Positions 36,743 to 46,789 of a stretch of 64,000 nt of DNA are shown here, piece by piece. The stretch lies in assembly GCF_000943545.1 (NCBI RefSeq), contig NZ_JTHP01000010.1, positions 1 through 64,000 on the forward strand, written 5' to 3'. Numbering within the stretch: the stretch's first letter is position 1; every line of letters starts with the position of its first letter. Under the pieces are notes generated by a model that saw only the letters and a program-made list of their open reading frames with translations, searched no databases and was not told the origin of the DNA. Source of the stretch: Paenibacillus terrae. Lineage in GTDB: Bacteria; Bacillota; Bacilli; Paenibacillales; Paenibacillaceae. The translations under genes were made by a program, and so were the position numbers.

Positions 36743-38152
36743 CTATTTATTGATAGCTGCTACTTTCCACTCCAGAATTCCGGTAGATGCGGAACCCATG
36801 GATACCATTTCAATTCTTAATTTCGTTGTTTTTACAGGAGCAAAAGTGGTCGCATTATACTGATCTGCCGCAGTACCCAATCCTTTGGCCTGCTTGACAT
36901 TAGACCAGCCTTGACCATTCCAGTACTTAATCTTGTAAGACTTAGGCACATCTATGCCAGCGCCATCCTTAAACCAATAGACATCCGTTTGAGATACCGT
37001 ATGTTCTTGATCAAAATCATATTGAACCCATTGTGTTCCCGTTTCAGGCCAGTTGCCATACACGGCATGACTTCTATCGTTGGAATTGGCAGGTTCAAAG
37101 CCATCGTTTAGTGCACTCACATTTTCCCAAGATGAAGTATAAGAGCTGCTAGCTATTGCAGCAGGCCCAATGTTTACGATTTCATTAGGATCTGTTTCAA
37201 TTGGACCCTCGTCGTCTTTAGTCGTGGTTGGGAAACGAGACGTATCCTTTTTGATCTGACTCCAGGTATATCGCAGCATCCAAATATCCCAGTCGGTGAT
37301 ATGATCGGAATCACCAGCCCACATAATGGTGTTGGTTGGGAAGCCACCCGGTGGACGCTCGTGTTCTTCATAGAAATCATTTAATCCAAAGCTATGTCCC
37401 ATCTCATGTTCGGTAATCTCAATCTCATCAGCGTTCACTGTGCTCAGAACGTATTCATCATTCATACGCTGTCCCCAGTCGCCGCCGGCTCCCCCGCCGA
37501 AATTTTCTGTAGCCCAAAGATACATATCAAAGCGTTTATCCAATCCACCCGGATACGAATAGTTGGGGTCTGAAAAATGCTCAAATCTGGATATTTCATT
37601 AGGCGCAACGGGAAGTGCAGCAGGAATTTCCGGTTGTTCTGAAGCTAATCCATCTACAATTGTATCCGTATAAACAACCTCATCAGGTTGCTTGTCCAGC
37701 AGCAGTGAAGGATCGGCCACAGCCCAGCCTACCACTTTCACTTTAATATTCTTATAGGGCCAGCCATCATATCCCTGGAGATGCTCCGTCCAATGGTTCA
37801 TCTGACGACCTAGCATTCTGGCAATATCTTGACGCTGTTGAAGCGTAACTGGCTTAGAAGATTGCCAGCGCACTACATAATTTAGAGTTCCTTTTCCCGC
37901 GAAAATTTGATCAAAAATCAAATTTTTGCGGTTAGTCGAGCCTTCGGTCAGCATTCTATTCTTCCAAACCCACTCCACCGATGATTTGAGATAAGCTGGC
38001 ATGTCCGCCAATGTCGTATTACTTGTTGCCGCAACCACGGCACTCCCATTCATATGCGCATCCGCTGATACAAAACTAGCATTTCCCATCAGTAATGAAC
38101 TAGCAATCACCACAGAAAAAGAAGCCGCCATCATTCCTTTTTTCTTCAACAT
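36743..38152 (-). CDS. Secreted HExxH metalloprotease with discoidin-like tail, copy 1
   Basis: A 469-residue protein starting MLKKKGMMAA at 38152 after GGAGGGG. A signal peptide of about 30 residues precedes a zinc site HEMGHSFGLND (HExxHxxGxxD, metzincin-like). A C-terminal domain of about 140 residues starting near VNIGPAAIAS has the F5/8 type C (discoidin) pattern WVQYDFDQEHTVSQTDVYW and would bind glycans or cell-wall material. It is 19 bp after the copy 2 stop, so both are co-transcribed. Near-identical C-terminal parts show recent duplication. Confidence 0.82.
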   Translation of the reverse strand: MLKKKGMMAASFSVVIASSLLMGNASFVSADAHMNGSAVVAATSNTTLADMPAYLKSSVEWVWKNRMLTEGSTNRKNLIFDQIFAGKGTLNYVVRWQSSKPVTLQQRQDIARMLGRQMNHWTEHLQGYDGWPYKNIKVKVVGWAVADPSLLLDKQPDEVVYTDTIVDGLASEQPEIPAALPVAPNEISRFEHFSDPNYSYPGGLDKRFDMYLWATENFGGGAGGDWGQRMNDEYVLSTVNADEIEITEHEMGHSFGLNDFYEEHERPPGGFPTNTIMWAGDSDHITDWDIWMLRYTWSQIKKDTSRFPTTTKDDEGPIETDPNEIVNIGPAAIASSSYTSSWENVSALNDGFEPANSNDRSHAVYGNWPETGTQWVQYDFDQEHTVSQTDVYWFKDGAGIDVPKSYKIKYWNGQGWSNVKQAKGLGTAADQYNATTFAPVKTTKLRIEMVSMGSASTGILEWKVAAINK

Positions 38153-38186
38153 TCGTTTCCCCTCCATAATTAATTCAAAATATTAC

Positions 38187-39593
38187 TTATTGATTAGCTG
38201 CTACTTTCCACTCTAAAATTCCCGTGGATGCAGAACCTTTGGATACCATTTCAATTCTTAATTTCGTTGTTTTTACAGGCGTAAAAGTGGTGGTATTATA
38301 TTGATCTGCCGCAGTACCCAATCCTTTGGCCTGCTTGACATTAGACCAGCCTTGACCGTTCCAATACTTAATCTTGTAAGACTTGGGAACATCGATGCCG
38401 GAGCCATCCTTGAACCAATATATATCCGTTTGAGATACCGTATGTTCTTGATCAAAATCATATTGAACCCATTGTGTTCCCACCTCAGGCCAGTTTCCGT
38501 ACACAGCATGACTTCGGTCATTGGAGCTGGTTGGATCAAAGCCGTCATTGAGTGCGCTCACATTTTCCCAAGGTGAAGTATAAGAAGTGCTGGCCGTTGC
38601 AGCAGGCCCAATGTTCACGATTTCATCGGGTGATGTTTCGATAGGACCCTCGTCACCTTTAGTCGTGTTTGGGAAACGAGACGTATCTTTTTTGAGCTGA
38701 CTCCAGGTATACCGCAGCATCCAAATATCCCAGTCGGTGATATGATCGGAATCACCAGCCCACATAATGGTGTTCGTTGGGAAGCCACCCGGTGGACGCT
38801 CGTGTTCTTCATAAAAATCAGTTAAGCCAAAACCATGTCCAATTTCATGTTCCGTGATTTCGATCTCATCCAAATTCAATGTGCTAAAAAGGTAATCATC
38901 ATTCACACGTTGACCCCAATCCTGACCGGTTCCTCCTACAAAATTTTCGGTAACCCACAAATACATATCAAAGCGTTTATCATATCCACCAGGATAAGAA
39001 TAGCGCGGATCCCAATAATGCTCATATCTGGACAAAGCTTCAGGCGCAACCGGGAGTACAGCAGGAATTTCCGGTTTTTCGGAAGCTAACTCGTCTGTAA
39101 TCGTATCCGTATAAACGACCTCGTCAGGTTGCTTGTCCAGTAATAGTGAAGGATCAGCAACGGCCCAGCCTACTACTTTTACTTTAATATCCTGATAGGG
39201 CCAGCCATCATATCCTTTGAGGTGCTCCGTCCAATGATTCATCTGACGACCTAGCATTCTGGCAATATCCTGGCGTTGCTGTAGTGTAACCGGCTTAGAA
39301 GATTGCCAACGCACAACATAATTAAGAGTCCCTTTTCCCGCATCAATTTGATCAAAAATCGTGTTGTTACGAGCCGTCGAGCCTTCGGTCAACATTCTAT
39401 TCTTCCAAACCCATTCCACAGATGATTTGAGATAAGCAGGCATATCAGCCAATGTCGAATCACCCGTTGCTGCAACCGCTACACTCTCATTTTCTGAAGA
39501 AGCCGCAGACATGATCGTAGCATTTCCCATCAGCAATGAACTGGCGATCACCGCTGAAAAAGAAGCCATCATCATGCCTTTTCTATTCAACAT
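38187..39593 (-). CDS. Secreted HExxH metalloprotease with discoidin-like tail, copy 2
   Basis: A 468-residue paralogue of copy 1, with the same signal peptide style (MLNRKGMMMASF), zinc motif HEIGHGFGLTD and C-terminal discoidin-like domain. GGAGG lies 7 bp before the ATG. The transcript starts about 265 bp upstream because a dispersed repeat lies in the leader. The promoter sequence is shared with copy 3. Function: extracellular proteolysis; substrate unknown. Confidence 0.82.
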   Translation of the reverse strand: MLNRKGMMMASFSAVIASSLLMGNATIMSAASSENESVAVAATGDSTLADMPAYLKSSVEWVWKNRMLTEGSTARNNTIFDQIDAGKGTLNYVVRWQSSKPVTLQQRQDIARMLGRQMNHWTEHLKGYDGWPYQDIKVKVVGWAVADPSLLLDKQPDEVVYTDTITDELASEKPEIPAVLPVAPEALSRYEHYWDPRYSYPGGYDKRFDMYLWVTENFVGGTGQDWGQRVNDDYLFSTLNLDEIEITEHEIGHGFGLTDFYEEHERPPGGFPTNTIMWAGDSDHITDWDIWMLRYTWSQLKKDTSRFPNTTKGDEGPIETSPDEIVNIGPAATASTSYTSPWENVSALNDGFDPTSSNDRSHAVYGNWPEVGTQWVQYDFDQEHTVSQTDIYWFKDGSGIDVPKSYKIKYWNGQGWSNVKQAKGLGTAADQYNTTTFTPVKTTKLRIEMVSKGSASTGILEWKVAANQ

Positions 39594-39671
39594 ACATATA
39601 CCTCCATAACTCTTTAATATGATTACGGTAGTTTTCCTGAAACGATTAATTCAATCACCTCTTTTTCGTGT

Positions 39672-39793
39672 TTCAGCATTTTGCATAATTCGATCCTTAA
39701 CGCTCGAAAGTACAATATATAGACGAACTAAACCGTTTCGATCTATATATTGCTGATTTGAAATCGCTCTTGGGATTTATGAAAAATGCTCGT
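39672..39793 (+). repeat. Dispersed repeat, copy A
   Basis: Bases 39699-39760 are identical to 47937-47998 (62 bp), with looser similarity extending about 30 bp to the left. Bases 39747-39777 (31 bp) are identical to 50490-50520. In one plus-strand frame it reads QYIDELNRFDLYIADL, with stop codons upstream. The core contains CAATATATAGA and TCTATATATTG as hairpin arms. Confidence 0.85.
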
Positions 39794-39866
39794 TTATGTA
39801 TTGATCTATGAGATCAACGATAATCTATCAATCCTCCTTGTCGTTTTTTGTAAATAATCACAAATC

Positions 39867-39895
39867 ATATTATCACTGGATTATTGCATCGTCAA
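39867..39895 (-). promoter_or_regulatory. Promoter of protease copies 2 and 1
   Basis: Minus-strand TTGACG (39890-39895), 17 bp, TAATAT (39867-39872). The motif AAGGAAAATATTGACG before it also precedes the copy 3 promoter. Confidence 0.8.
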
Positions 39896-39987
39896 TATTT
39901 TCCTTAATGAATTAAATTAGGTATTTTGAGATCATATTGGAACGAAGTCGCCCCTTCATGTGCAAAAAACTGGTATTTTGTGAAATG

Positions 39988-40050
39988 AAAAAACCGCTTC
40001 TCCACTAAAATCAATTCCATCACAGAATTTGATTTTGGAAGAAACGGTCC
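39988..40050 (-). terminator. Terminator of protease copy 3
   Basis: On the minus strand ACCGTTTCTTCCA-AAATCAAATTC pairs with GGAATTGATTTTAGTGGAGAAGCGGT, followed by six T. Confidence 0.8.
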
Positions 40051-40086
40051 TATTCATCAGCTTTTTCACACTATTCTACGTATCTT

Positions 40087-41022
40087 TTATCGGGTAGGAA
40101 AACGAGAGGTATCCTTCTTGACCTGGCTCCAGGTATACCGCAACATCCAGGTATCCCACTCTGTTATCTTGGAAGAATTTCCGGCCCACATAATGGTTGG
40201 TGTAGGGAATCCACCAGGCGGACGATCAGTTTCTTCATAGAAATCAGGTAAGCCAAATCCATGCCCCATCTCATGCTCCGTAATATGAACTTCATCAGAG
40301 TTCAGAGTGCTCAGGATATAATCATCGGGCATACGTTGTCCCCAGTCACCACCGGCTCCACCACTGAAATTAGCTGTTCCCCATAAATACATATCAAACC
40401 GCTTGTCCAATCCACCGGGATAAGCATAGTTTGGATCTGTAAAATGCTCAAATCTGGAAAGCGTGTCAGGAGCAACTGGAAGTTTAGCAGGGATATTCGG
40501 GTTCGTTTTGCTTAAATCATCTGTAATCGTGTCGGTGTAAACGATTTCACTTGATTGTTTGCTAAGAATCTGAGACGGATTTGCAACGGCCCAGCCTACT
40601 ATTTTTACAGTAATATTGTCATAAGGCCAGCCATCATACCCTTTCAACTGCTTATTCCAGTTATTGACTTGACGACTCAGCATGGAAGCCATATCTTTAC
40701 GCTGTTGAAGTGTGATATTTTTGGGAGATTGCCAGCGAACTACATAATTCAGCGTTCCCTTTCCTGCATATATTTGATCAAAAATCAAATTTTTACGGTT
40801 GGTCGAGCCTTCTTTGACGATTCTATTCTTCCAAACCCATTCTACGGATGACTTAAATTTTGCAGGTATATCCGTAGCAGCCAAGCTTATACTTGTGGAC
40901 TCAATATCGGAAACGCTTTCAATATTAGAGGCCGCTGAACCCACATTAGCCCCGCCAACCAGTAAAGAAGCGGCCACTACCAATGAAAAAGAAGCCATGA
41001 TCATTCCTTTTTTCTTCGGCAT
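40087..41022 (-). CDS. Secreted HExxH metalloprotease, copy 3, no discoidin tail
   Basis: A 311-residue paralogue of the two downstream genes, starting MPKKKGMIMA at 41022 after GGAGG. Signal peptide and zinc motif HEMGHGFGLPD are conserved, and it ends at SQVKKDTSRFPTR, exactly where the linker to the discoidin-like domain begins in copies 1 and 2. It has its own promoter and terminator. The short form is probably functional because the stop lies at a domain boundary. Confidence 0.82.
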   Translation of the reverse strand: MPKKKGMIMASFSLVVAASLLVGGANVGSAASNIESVSDIESTSISLAATDIPAKFKSSVEWVWKNRIVKEGSTNRKNLIFDQIYAGKGTLNYVVRWQSPKNITLQQRKDMASMLSRQVNNWNKQLKGYDGWPYDNITVKIVGWAVANPSQILSKQSSEIVYTDTITDDLSKTNPNIPAKLPVAPDTLSRFEHFTDPNYAYPGGLDKRFDMYLWGTANFSGGAGGDWGQRMPDDYILSTLNSDEVHITEHEMGHGFGLPDFYEETDRPPGGFPTPTIMWAGNSSKITEWDTWMLRYTWSQVKKDTSRFPTR

Positions 41023-41128
41023 TTCTTTAACCTCCATATCATTTTATTTGATTATTGTATTCATAAAATGGCAATCGAAATCTCTTATCTCTCCCCCTTT
41101 CTTTTGTTTTGAAAAAAATTACAATTTT

Positions 41129-41157
41129 ATATTATCATTAGGATGATATACCGTCAA
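41129..41157 (-). promoter_or_regulatory. Promoter of protease copy 3
   Basis: Minus-strand TTGACG (41152-41157), 17 bp, TAATAT (41129-41134), about 100 bp before the start. Confidence 0.8.
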
Positions 41158-41210
41158 TATTTTCCTTTATCCTTTATAAAAAGATAATTCTATTGATTGT
41201 TTGACAAATT

Positions 41211-41239
41211 AAAAACCCCTTCTCTACATAAGAAGGGGT
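41211..41239 (-). terminator. Terminator of the cysteine-salvage operon
   Basis: ACCCCTTCT pairs with AGAAGGGGT, followed by TTTTTAA on the minus strand. It closes the operon after the M20 hydrolase. Confidence 0.88.
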
Positions 41240-41267
41240 CTAGCATTGAAAGAGTAGACTCACATCT

Positions 41268-42425
41268 CTACTCTATGGATACTAATGACGATTCTGCCAG
41301 TGAAGCCAGCAGCTTCGCCGTTCCCGGCAACGCGCGTTCGTCCAGATCGAAGGCTGGATGATGCCATTCCTGACTCCCCGAAGTGCCGACAAAGACGAAC
41401 ACACCGGGGATGCTCTTCTGATAAAGCCCGAAATCCTCGCTCGCCGAGGAAGGTACGGGGCGAACAACCTCCAGACCAGTCGCTTGGGCCGCCTGCTCCG
41501 CGATGACGGCAAGTTTGCCGTCATTCAGTACAGGTGGCGGTCCTTCGATCCAGCGGATATTCGCTTTTGTGCCAAAAGCATCGGCCACGCCCCTTACGAC
41601 CTGCTCGAAGCGTTCAGCCACCTGTGCGCGCACGTTCTCATCGAACGTCCGGATCGTGCCGTCCAGATGGGCACGGTCTGGAATGATGTTCCAGGCGTTG
41701 CCGCTGTGCAGCTTCGTCACGCTAATCACCGCGCTGTCCAGCGGGTTGACGCTCCGGCTTACGATGGATTGCAGCGCCGTGATAATGTGCGACGACACGA
41801 CGATGGGGTCAATCCCTGCTTGCGGCACCGCCGCATGCGTGCTCAGGCCCTCTACCTCGATGTAAAAGCCGTCTGCCGCCGCCATCAGCGGGCCTTCCTT
41901 AATGCCGACCGTGCCTACAGGCAGGTCCGGCTTGTTATGCAGGCCGAATATGGCCTGCACGCCTGTCAGCGCACCGCTGTCCAGCACTTGGGCTGCGCCC
42001 TTGGCCTTTTCCTCCGCTGGCTGAAACACCAGGCGAACCGTGCCTTTCAGCTCCTGCTCCCGCTCTTTTAACAATACGGCAGCTCCAAAGAGGGACGCCG
42101 TATGAAAATCATGTCCGCAGGCATGCATTTTGCCCGGATGCAGCGAAGTATAGGACAAGCCCGTCTCCTCCTGAATCGGCAAGGCATCAATGTCCGCGCG
42201 AAGCGCTACAATCGGCCCCTCCTGCTGCCCGCCGATTTCCGCTACCAGCCCGGTGCGCAGCGGCACATCCAGGATGGTTATGTTCTGTTCTTCCAGCAGA
42301 CGGCGGATATAGGCTGTAGTTTCAACCTCCTCGTTAGACAGCTCGGGATTTCGGTGAAGATGGCGACGAATGTCCACCAGCTTCTGCTCCAAAACCTGCT
42401 CCTTTGTCCCGGTTGATCCACTCAT
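41268..42425 (-). CDS. M20 amidohydrolase (N-acyl-cysteine deacylase, YtnL-like)
   Basis: A 385-residue M20D-type metallohydrolase. The metal motif HACGHD is at 101-106, the ADIDALP motif at 77-83, and a Glu pair follows in FQPAEEKAKG. The start follows AAGGAGG. Last gene of the operon with the cystine-type transporter and an LLM monooxygenase, like ytnL in the Bacillus ytmI operon. It probably removes an N-acetyl group from cysteine derivatives to release cysteine. Hippurate or indole-3-acetyl hydrolase would be alternatives if context is ignored. Confidence 0.82.
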   Translation of the reverse strand: MSGSTGTKEQVLEQKLVDIRRHLHRNPELSNEEVETTAYIRRLLEEQNITILDVPLRTGLVAEIGGQQEGPIVALRADIDALPIQEETGLSYTSLHPGKMHACGHDFHTASLFGAAVLLKEREQELKGTVRLVFQPAEEKAKGAAQVLDSGALTGVQAIFGLHNKPDLPVGTVGIKEGPLMAAADGFYIEVEGLSTHAAVPQAGIDPIVVSSHIITALQSIVSRSVNPLDSAVISVTKLHSGNAWNIIPDRAHLDGTIRTFDENVRAQVAERFEQVVRGVADAFGTKANIRWIEGPPPVLNDGKLAVIAEQAAQATGLEVVRPVPSSASEDFGLYQKSIPGVFVFVGTSGSQEWHHPAFDLDERALPGTAKLLASLAESSLVSIE

Positions 42426-42481
42426 CCCTATTCCTCCTTCGTAAATCCAAAATGGTTACAACTTTCTCAAGCCAACAACAC

Positions 42482-43498
42482 CTAGGACTGTACAGGCAGA
42501 CCAGCAAAAGCTTCATGCAGCAGCTCAAATGAGCGGACGCGCTTTCCGATATCCCGTATTCCTGTCGTTACGATCAGCTCATCAGCCTGATATTTAGCTT
42601 GAATTTCCGTCAAAGTAGCATAGATTTCCTCTTTATTTCCCTTGTTGATTTGCGCCTGTGTAACTTCAATTGTATATTCTTCACCCGATTGCTTACCGAA
42701 CTCCTCTGCACTTTCCAGCGTGCCCACCGTAGCCGTTTTGCCACTGGCCAGATGAATTTTGTACAGCTTGTGCTCACCTGCCAACTCCGCAGCTTCCTCG
42801 GAAGTATCCGCTACGATGACCGCAAGTGCAAAAAGAGCCTTCGGCTCACGTCCATGACTATAGTCAAAGGACTCCCGATACGTGCGGAATGCATCCAGTG
42901 CAACCTGTTCGTTACTGTTGATAAATTGCGAGAAGACGTAGGGCAACCCCGAACGTGCAGCAATTCCAGCACTGTCTGCACTCGTACCCAAAACATAAAT
43001 ATCCGCTGGTGTTTCTGGAATCGGATTAGCCTGTAGCCCTGCTAGCGGTCCCTCTTCGGACGGAATATTATGAATATAACGGCTCACTTCATCAATCTTT
43101 TCTTCAAGAGAAGGTGCATCATGCACGTCGCGTTGTAACGCCTGTGTGGATTTCGGTAAACCGCCCGGCGCACGTCCAATGCCCAAATCTACGCGACCTG
43201 GTGCAAGAGACGCCAGCACATTGAAATTTTCCGCCACTTTATATGGACTATAATGCTGAAGCATCACTCCGCCAGAGCCGATTTTAATGCGCTCGGTGCG
43301 TGCCAGCAAATGAGAAATGAGTACCTCCGGCGAAGAGCCTGCAACCTGCTCGGAATCGTGATGCTCCGATACCCAAAAGCGTGAAAAACCCAGCTCATCT
43401 ATACGCTTCGCCAGCTTAATCGTGTTACGCAGAGCCTGTGCCGCCGTTTCCTCCTCATGTATAGGGCTTTGATCCAATACTCCGATTTTAATACTCAT
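42482..43498 (-). CDS. LLM-class flavin monooxygenase (YtmO/CmoO-like)
   Basis: A 338-residue luciferase-like monooxygenase (MsnO8/YtmO type). SRFWVSEHHDSE near 39-50 and RVDLGIGRAPGG near 108-119 are typical of the family. It uses reduced FMN and O2. GGGAG sites precede the ATG. In Bacillus the homologue belongs to the S-alkyl cysteine breakdown route. It is 15 bp after the ATPase gene, so transport and breakdown are co-expressed. Confidence 0.82.
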   Translation of the reverse strand: MSIKIGVLDQSPIHEEETAAQALRNTIKLAKRIDELGFSRFWVSEHHDSEQVAGSSPEVLISHLLARTERIKIGSGGVMLQHYSPYKVAENFNVLASLAPGRVDLGIGRAPGGLPKSTQALQRDVHDAPSLEEKIDEVSRYIHNIPSEEGPLAGLQANPIPETPADIYVLGTSADSAGIAARSGLPYVFSQFINSNEQVALDAFRTYRESFDYSHGREPKALFALAVIVADTSEEAAELAGEHKLYKIHLASGKTATVGTLESAEEFGKQSGEEYTIEVTQAQINKGNKEEIYATLTEIQAKYQADELIVTTGIRDIGKRVRSFELLHEAFAGLPVQS

Positions 43499-43513
43499 GT
43501 CTCCCTCTCCCGT

Positions 43514-44266
43514 CTAAATTGAATAGTTATATTCCGGTGTAATCCGTTTCAGGAATTGCTTCGTGCGTTCCTCTTGGGGACGATTGAAAATGTCGTCCGG
43601 GCTGCCTTCTTCGATAATGTGGCCGCCATCCATAAATACCACGTGGTTGGAGACATCCCGTGCAAAGCCCATCTCATGCGTGACGACAATCATCGTAATT
43701 CCTTCCTTTGCAATCTTGCGAATAACCGACAGCACTTCACCGACCAGCTCAGGATCTAGCGCCGATGTCGGCTCATCGAACAAAATCACTTCCGGGTTCA
43801 GCGCCAAAGCACGCGCAATACCGACACGCTGCTGCTGCCCGCCGGATAGCTGACTCGGATAATGATTCAGCTTTTCGCTCAGACCGACCTTTTCGAGCAC
43901 TTCAATACTGATCTTCTTCGCTTCCTCCTGCTTCACCTTGCGGACGACGACAAGCCCTTCCATCACGTTTTCCAGCGCCGTTTTATGCTTGAACAGATTG
44001 TATTGCTGGAAGACCATAGCCGTTTTTTGGCGCAGAGCCAAAACATCCTTCTTCGCAGGTCGCTTGCAGTTTACCGTAAAATCGCCAATGCTGACCTCCC
44101 CGTCATTCGGCTTTTCCAGATAATTGATGCAGCGCAGCAACGTTGTTTTACCCGAGCCGCTCGGTCCGAGAATGACGACAACCTCTCCCTTATTCACGGT
44201 CAAATCAATGCCTTTGAGCACCTCATGCTTGCCGAACGATTTCGTGATATTTTGCAGACGGATCAT
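43514..44266 (-). CDS. tcyN: Cystine-type ABC transporter ATP-binding protein
   Basis: A 250-residue polar amino-acid ATPase with Walker [10 protein letters not shown], signature [15 protein letters not shown] and Walker [15 protein letters not shown]. The start overlaps the permease gene by 4 bp. Gene order (binding protein, two permeases, ATPase, LLM, M20) matches the tcyJKLMN section of the ytmI operon. Confidence 0.88.
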   Translation of the reverse strand: MIRLQNITKSFGKHEVLKGIDLTVNKGEVVVILGPSGSGKTTLLRCINYLEKPNDGEVSIGDFTVNCKRPAKKDVLALRQKTAMVFQQYNLFKHKTALENVMEGLVVVRKVKQEEAKKISIEVLEKVGLSEKLNHYPSQLSGGQQQRVGIARALALNPEVILFDEPTSALDPELVGEVLSVIRKIAKEGITMIVVTHEMGFARDVSNHVVFMDGGHIIEEGSPDDIFNRPQEERTKQFLKRITPEYNYSI

Positions 44267-44973
44267 GATGCTCTCCCCCCATTAAACACATTGATTTTTT
44301 TCTCCACCAAGCCGGAAATTCGTTCAATCAGCACTGTCAAACCCCAGAAAATCAGTGCTGCCGCAATATAAACCTCCAGGTACTTCCAGTTTGTAGATGC
44401 TAAAATTTCAGCCTGAGCCTGGATTTCAGTGACCGAAACCGTAAAGGCCAAGGTAGAGCCATGCAGCATTCCAATGACGGAATTCGTCAGGTTCGGCAGA
44501 CTGACCACGAACGCCTGCGGAAACACGATACGCCGCAGCACCTGCCACGTCGTCATCCCGACTGCATAGGCTGCTTCAATTTGCCCCCGGTTTACGGATT
44601 GAATCCCGGAACGGACCACCTCGGACATATACGCACCACTTGTAATCGAGAACGAAATGAGTGCAAATACCATATAGGGAACATCTTTAGAATGAAACGA
44701 CCAGCCAAAATGCTTGGCTCCCGCATCAATGAACAAAGGTAAACTGAAATAAATAAGCAGCAAATGCATCAGCATCGGCGTACCCCGGATAAAGGTAACG
44801 TAGCCATGGGAAATCTGGGACAACACAGGCACCTTATAAATTCGGGCCAGAGCCGTTATAATGCCGATGACCAGACCCGCCAGTACGGAAACCACCGTAA
44901 TGATTAACGTGTTGGGCAACGCCGAGAACAATCCCAGAAAGGCCGTATATATAAATCCAAAATCCAGACTCAT
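44263..44973 (-). CDS. tcyM: Cystine-type ABC transporter permease
   Basis: A 236-residue HisM-type permease with about five membrane helices and the docking motif [18 protein letters not shown]. Overlaps both neighbours by 4 bp, so translation is coupled across the transporter genes. Confidence 0.88.
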   Translation of the reverse strand: MSLDFGFIYTAFLGLFSALPNTLIITVVSVLAGLVIGIITALARIYKVPVLSQISHGYVTFIRGTPMLMHLLLIYFSLPLFIDAGAKHFGWSFHSKDVPYMVFALISFSITSGAYMSEVVRSGIQSVNRGQIEAAYAVGMTTWQVLRRIVFPQAFVVSLPNLTNSVIGMLHGSTLAFTVSVTEIQAQAEILASTNWKYLEVYIAAALIFWGLTVLIERISGLVEKKINVFNGGRAS

Positions 44974-45746
44974 ATGCTCTTGCCTCCTTTACTAAGACGG
45001 GGGTTCAGATAACGAACCACAAAACTTTTTCGTTTCTTAGGCTCGCTTTGGACTGTGTCCCGATGCTCATGCTTGAGAAGCGTATTTTCCAGTACCTTGA
45101 ACAGTTTTTGCAAAATCAGACTGACGACCAGATAAATAAGAGACAACGCGATATAGGTTTCAACAAAATGCTGGGTAGCCGCGCCCAGTGTCTGCGATTT
45201 CCCCGTCATCTCCATAGCTCCGATGGTAAACGCCAGCGAAGTATCCTTCAGATTGCCGATCACCAGATTGGAGAATACCGGAACCACAACAGCCAGCGCT
45301 TGCGGCAATATGATACGTGTAAAAGTCTGATAGCCTGACATGCCGACCGACTGTGCTGCCTCGATTTGTCCCCGATCTACCGCCTCTACACCCGATCGGA
45401 TAATCTCGGAAATAAAGGCCCCGCTGTTTAGCGCATAGGTCGCTACGGCAAACCACAACACATCCCATCTGGAGGAATTGATATTCACCAGCTTCAGCAG
45501 CTCAGGCAAGCCGTAATACACCAGAAAGAGCTGGATCAGAATAGGTGTTCCACGAAAAAATGAAACATACACCTGCGAGACACGTTTGAGAAAAGGAATA
45601 TTATACATACGAGGCAGCGCAACCAACAGGCCGATGATTAATCCTAACAATAGCGAGCTTGCCACAATAAACAACGTGATGTGTAAATAAGACAGCATTT
45701 TCGGAATAAAGCTAAAAACATAATCGATATTAAACTCTCTGCTCAT
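44970..45746 (-). CDS. tcyL: Cystine-type ABC transporter permease
   Basis: A 258-residue HisM-type permease; the start at 45746 follows AAAGGAGG, eight codons inside the longest frame. The docking motif is IEAAQSVGMSGYQTFTRI. A basic C-terminal tail (EPKKRKSFVVRYL) extends beyond the usual length. It pairs with the next permease. Confidence 0.87.
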   Translation of the reverse strand: MSREFNIDYVFSFIPKMLSYLHITLFIVASSLLLGLIIGLLVALPRMYNIPFLKRVSQVYVSFFRGTPILIQLFLVYYGLPELLKLVNINSSRWDVLWFAVATYALNSGAFISEIIRSGVEAVDRGQIEAAQSVGMSGYQTFTRIILPQALAVVVPVFSNLVIGNLKDTSLAFTIGAMEMTGKSQTLGAATQHFVETYIALSLIYLVVSLILQKLFKVLENTLLKHEHRDTVQSEPKKRKSFVVRYLNPRLSKGGKSI

Positions 45747-45823
45747 ATGCCTGCCTCCTTTCCTATACATCAGCGGTCAGAATACACGGGGTACCCTGAC
45801 CGCTGAAATATTCAAGCTTATCG

Positions 45824-46684
45824 CTATTTCTTGCTGCTTGTGCCTTCTTTTTTCACATCATCCAGAGACTTCGTGAAATCTTCTCCAAGCCATTTGATGC
45901 TCAGCTTCGACAATGTACCGTCGTCCTTCACTTCCTGAATAGCTTTATCCAGATCATCCGCCAATCCTTGCTCATTTTTGTTCAGTACATACAATACATC
46001 CGATTGAGTCAAAGGATCACCGACGGTTTTCAGAGCTACTTCTCCTTTTTCATCGGTGTTAAAGCGGTTCGCAAAGTCTGTCGTAATGGTAGCATCTATA
46101 CGGCCGCTCGTAATTTGTTGCACTGTATCATTGGCTGCACCGCTTGTATAGACAATGTTCAGGGCATCCCCGTGTGTTTTGTTGTATTCCTTCAATACAT
46201 ATGCTGCATTACTGGTCGGACTGGTAAGTATCTTTTTGCCTTTCAGATCATCAATCGATTGAATGGTATTGTTATCCTTCGCTACAGCGACTCTGTTCAG
46301 GAAAATACTGTACGGATTTTTGTTGAACAGATACTTCTCTTCACGCTCCGGGTTTTTTTCCATTTGATGCGATACCAGATCAATTTTACCGGCATCCAGA
46401 CTCAGCAGCAGATTGCCGAAGTCCATCGTTTTGAATTCAAATTCGTATTGAGGCAGGCGCTTGTCCAGCTCCTTAATCAGCTCAACGTCAAAGCCTGTTA
46501 AATTTCCATTTTCGTCAATAAAGCATACATTTTTAAATTGAGTGCCTGTACCTACAATAATTTTTTTCACGTCTCCGTTCGAACCGGACGCGCCAGACGC
46601 GTTAGACGCATTATCAGAGGAGCCGCAGCCTGCCAACACCAGAATAATCGCCATAACGGATAACATTGCAAACCACTTTTTCAT
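45824..46684 (-). CDS. Cystine/S-alkyl-cysteine binding lipoprotein
   Basis: A 286-residue family 3 binding protein. Lipobox VLAGCGSS gives a lipid-anchored Cys20, followed by a Ser/Asn/Gly-rich linker. NGNLTGFDVELIKEL is the family 3 signature. Bacillus has two such proteins (TcyJ and TcyK) in this operon; only one is present here. It is the first gene downstream of the promoter and LysR operator at 46790-46844. Confidence 0.87.
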   Translation of the reverse strand: MKKWFAMLSVMAIILVLAGCGSSDNASNASGASGSNGDVKKIIVGTGTQFKNVCFIDENGNLTGFDVELIKELDKRLPQYEFEFKTMDFGNLLLSLDAGKIDLVSHQMEKNPEREEKYLFNKNPYSIFLNRVAVAKDNNTIQSIDDLKGKKILTSPTSNAAYVLKEYNKTHGDALNIVYTSGAANDTVQQITSGRIDATITTDFANRFNTDEKGEVALKTVGDPLTQSDVLYVLNKNEQGLADDLDKAIQEVKDDGTLSKLSIKWLGEDFTKSLDDVKKEGTSSKK

Positions 46685-46789
46685 ATGAATCCCCCTCGTC
46701 TCTTTGTATATCAGCAGTTTGCGACATACATGGTAGCTGCCACAATAAATAATAATTCCTATGAGTTTAATTGGTTTTAGGATGTGACT

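Larger units (their letters stand above)
39594..40086. other. Leader and intergenic region of protease copy 2
   Basis: A 493-bp gap with no gene. It holds dispersed repeat copy A (39672-39793), a promoter (39867-39895) and the terminator of copy 3 (39988-40050). Confidence 0.75.
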
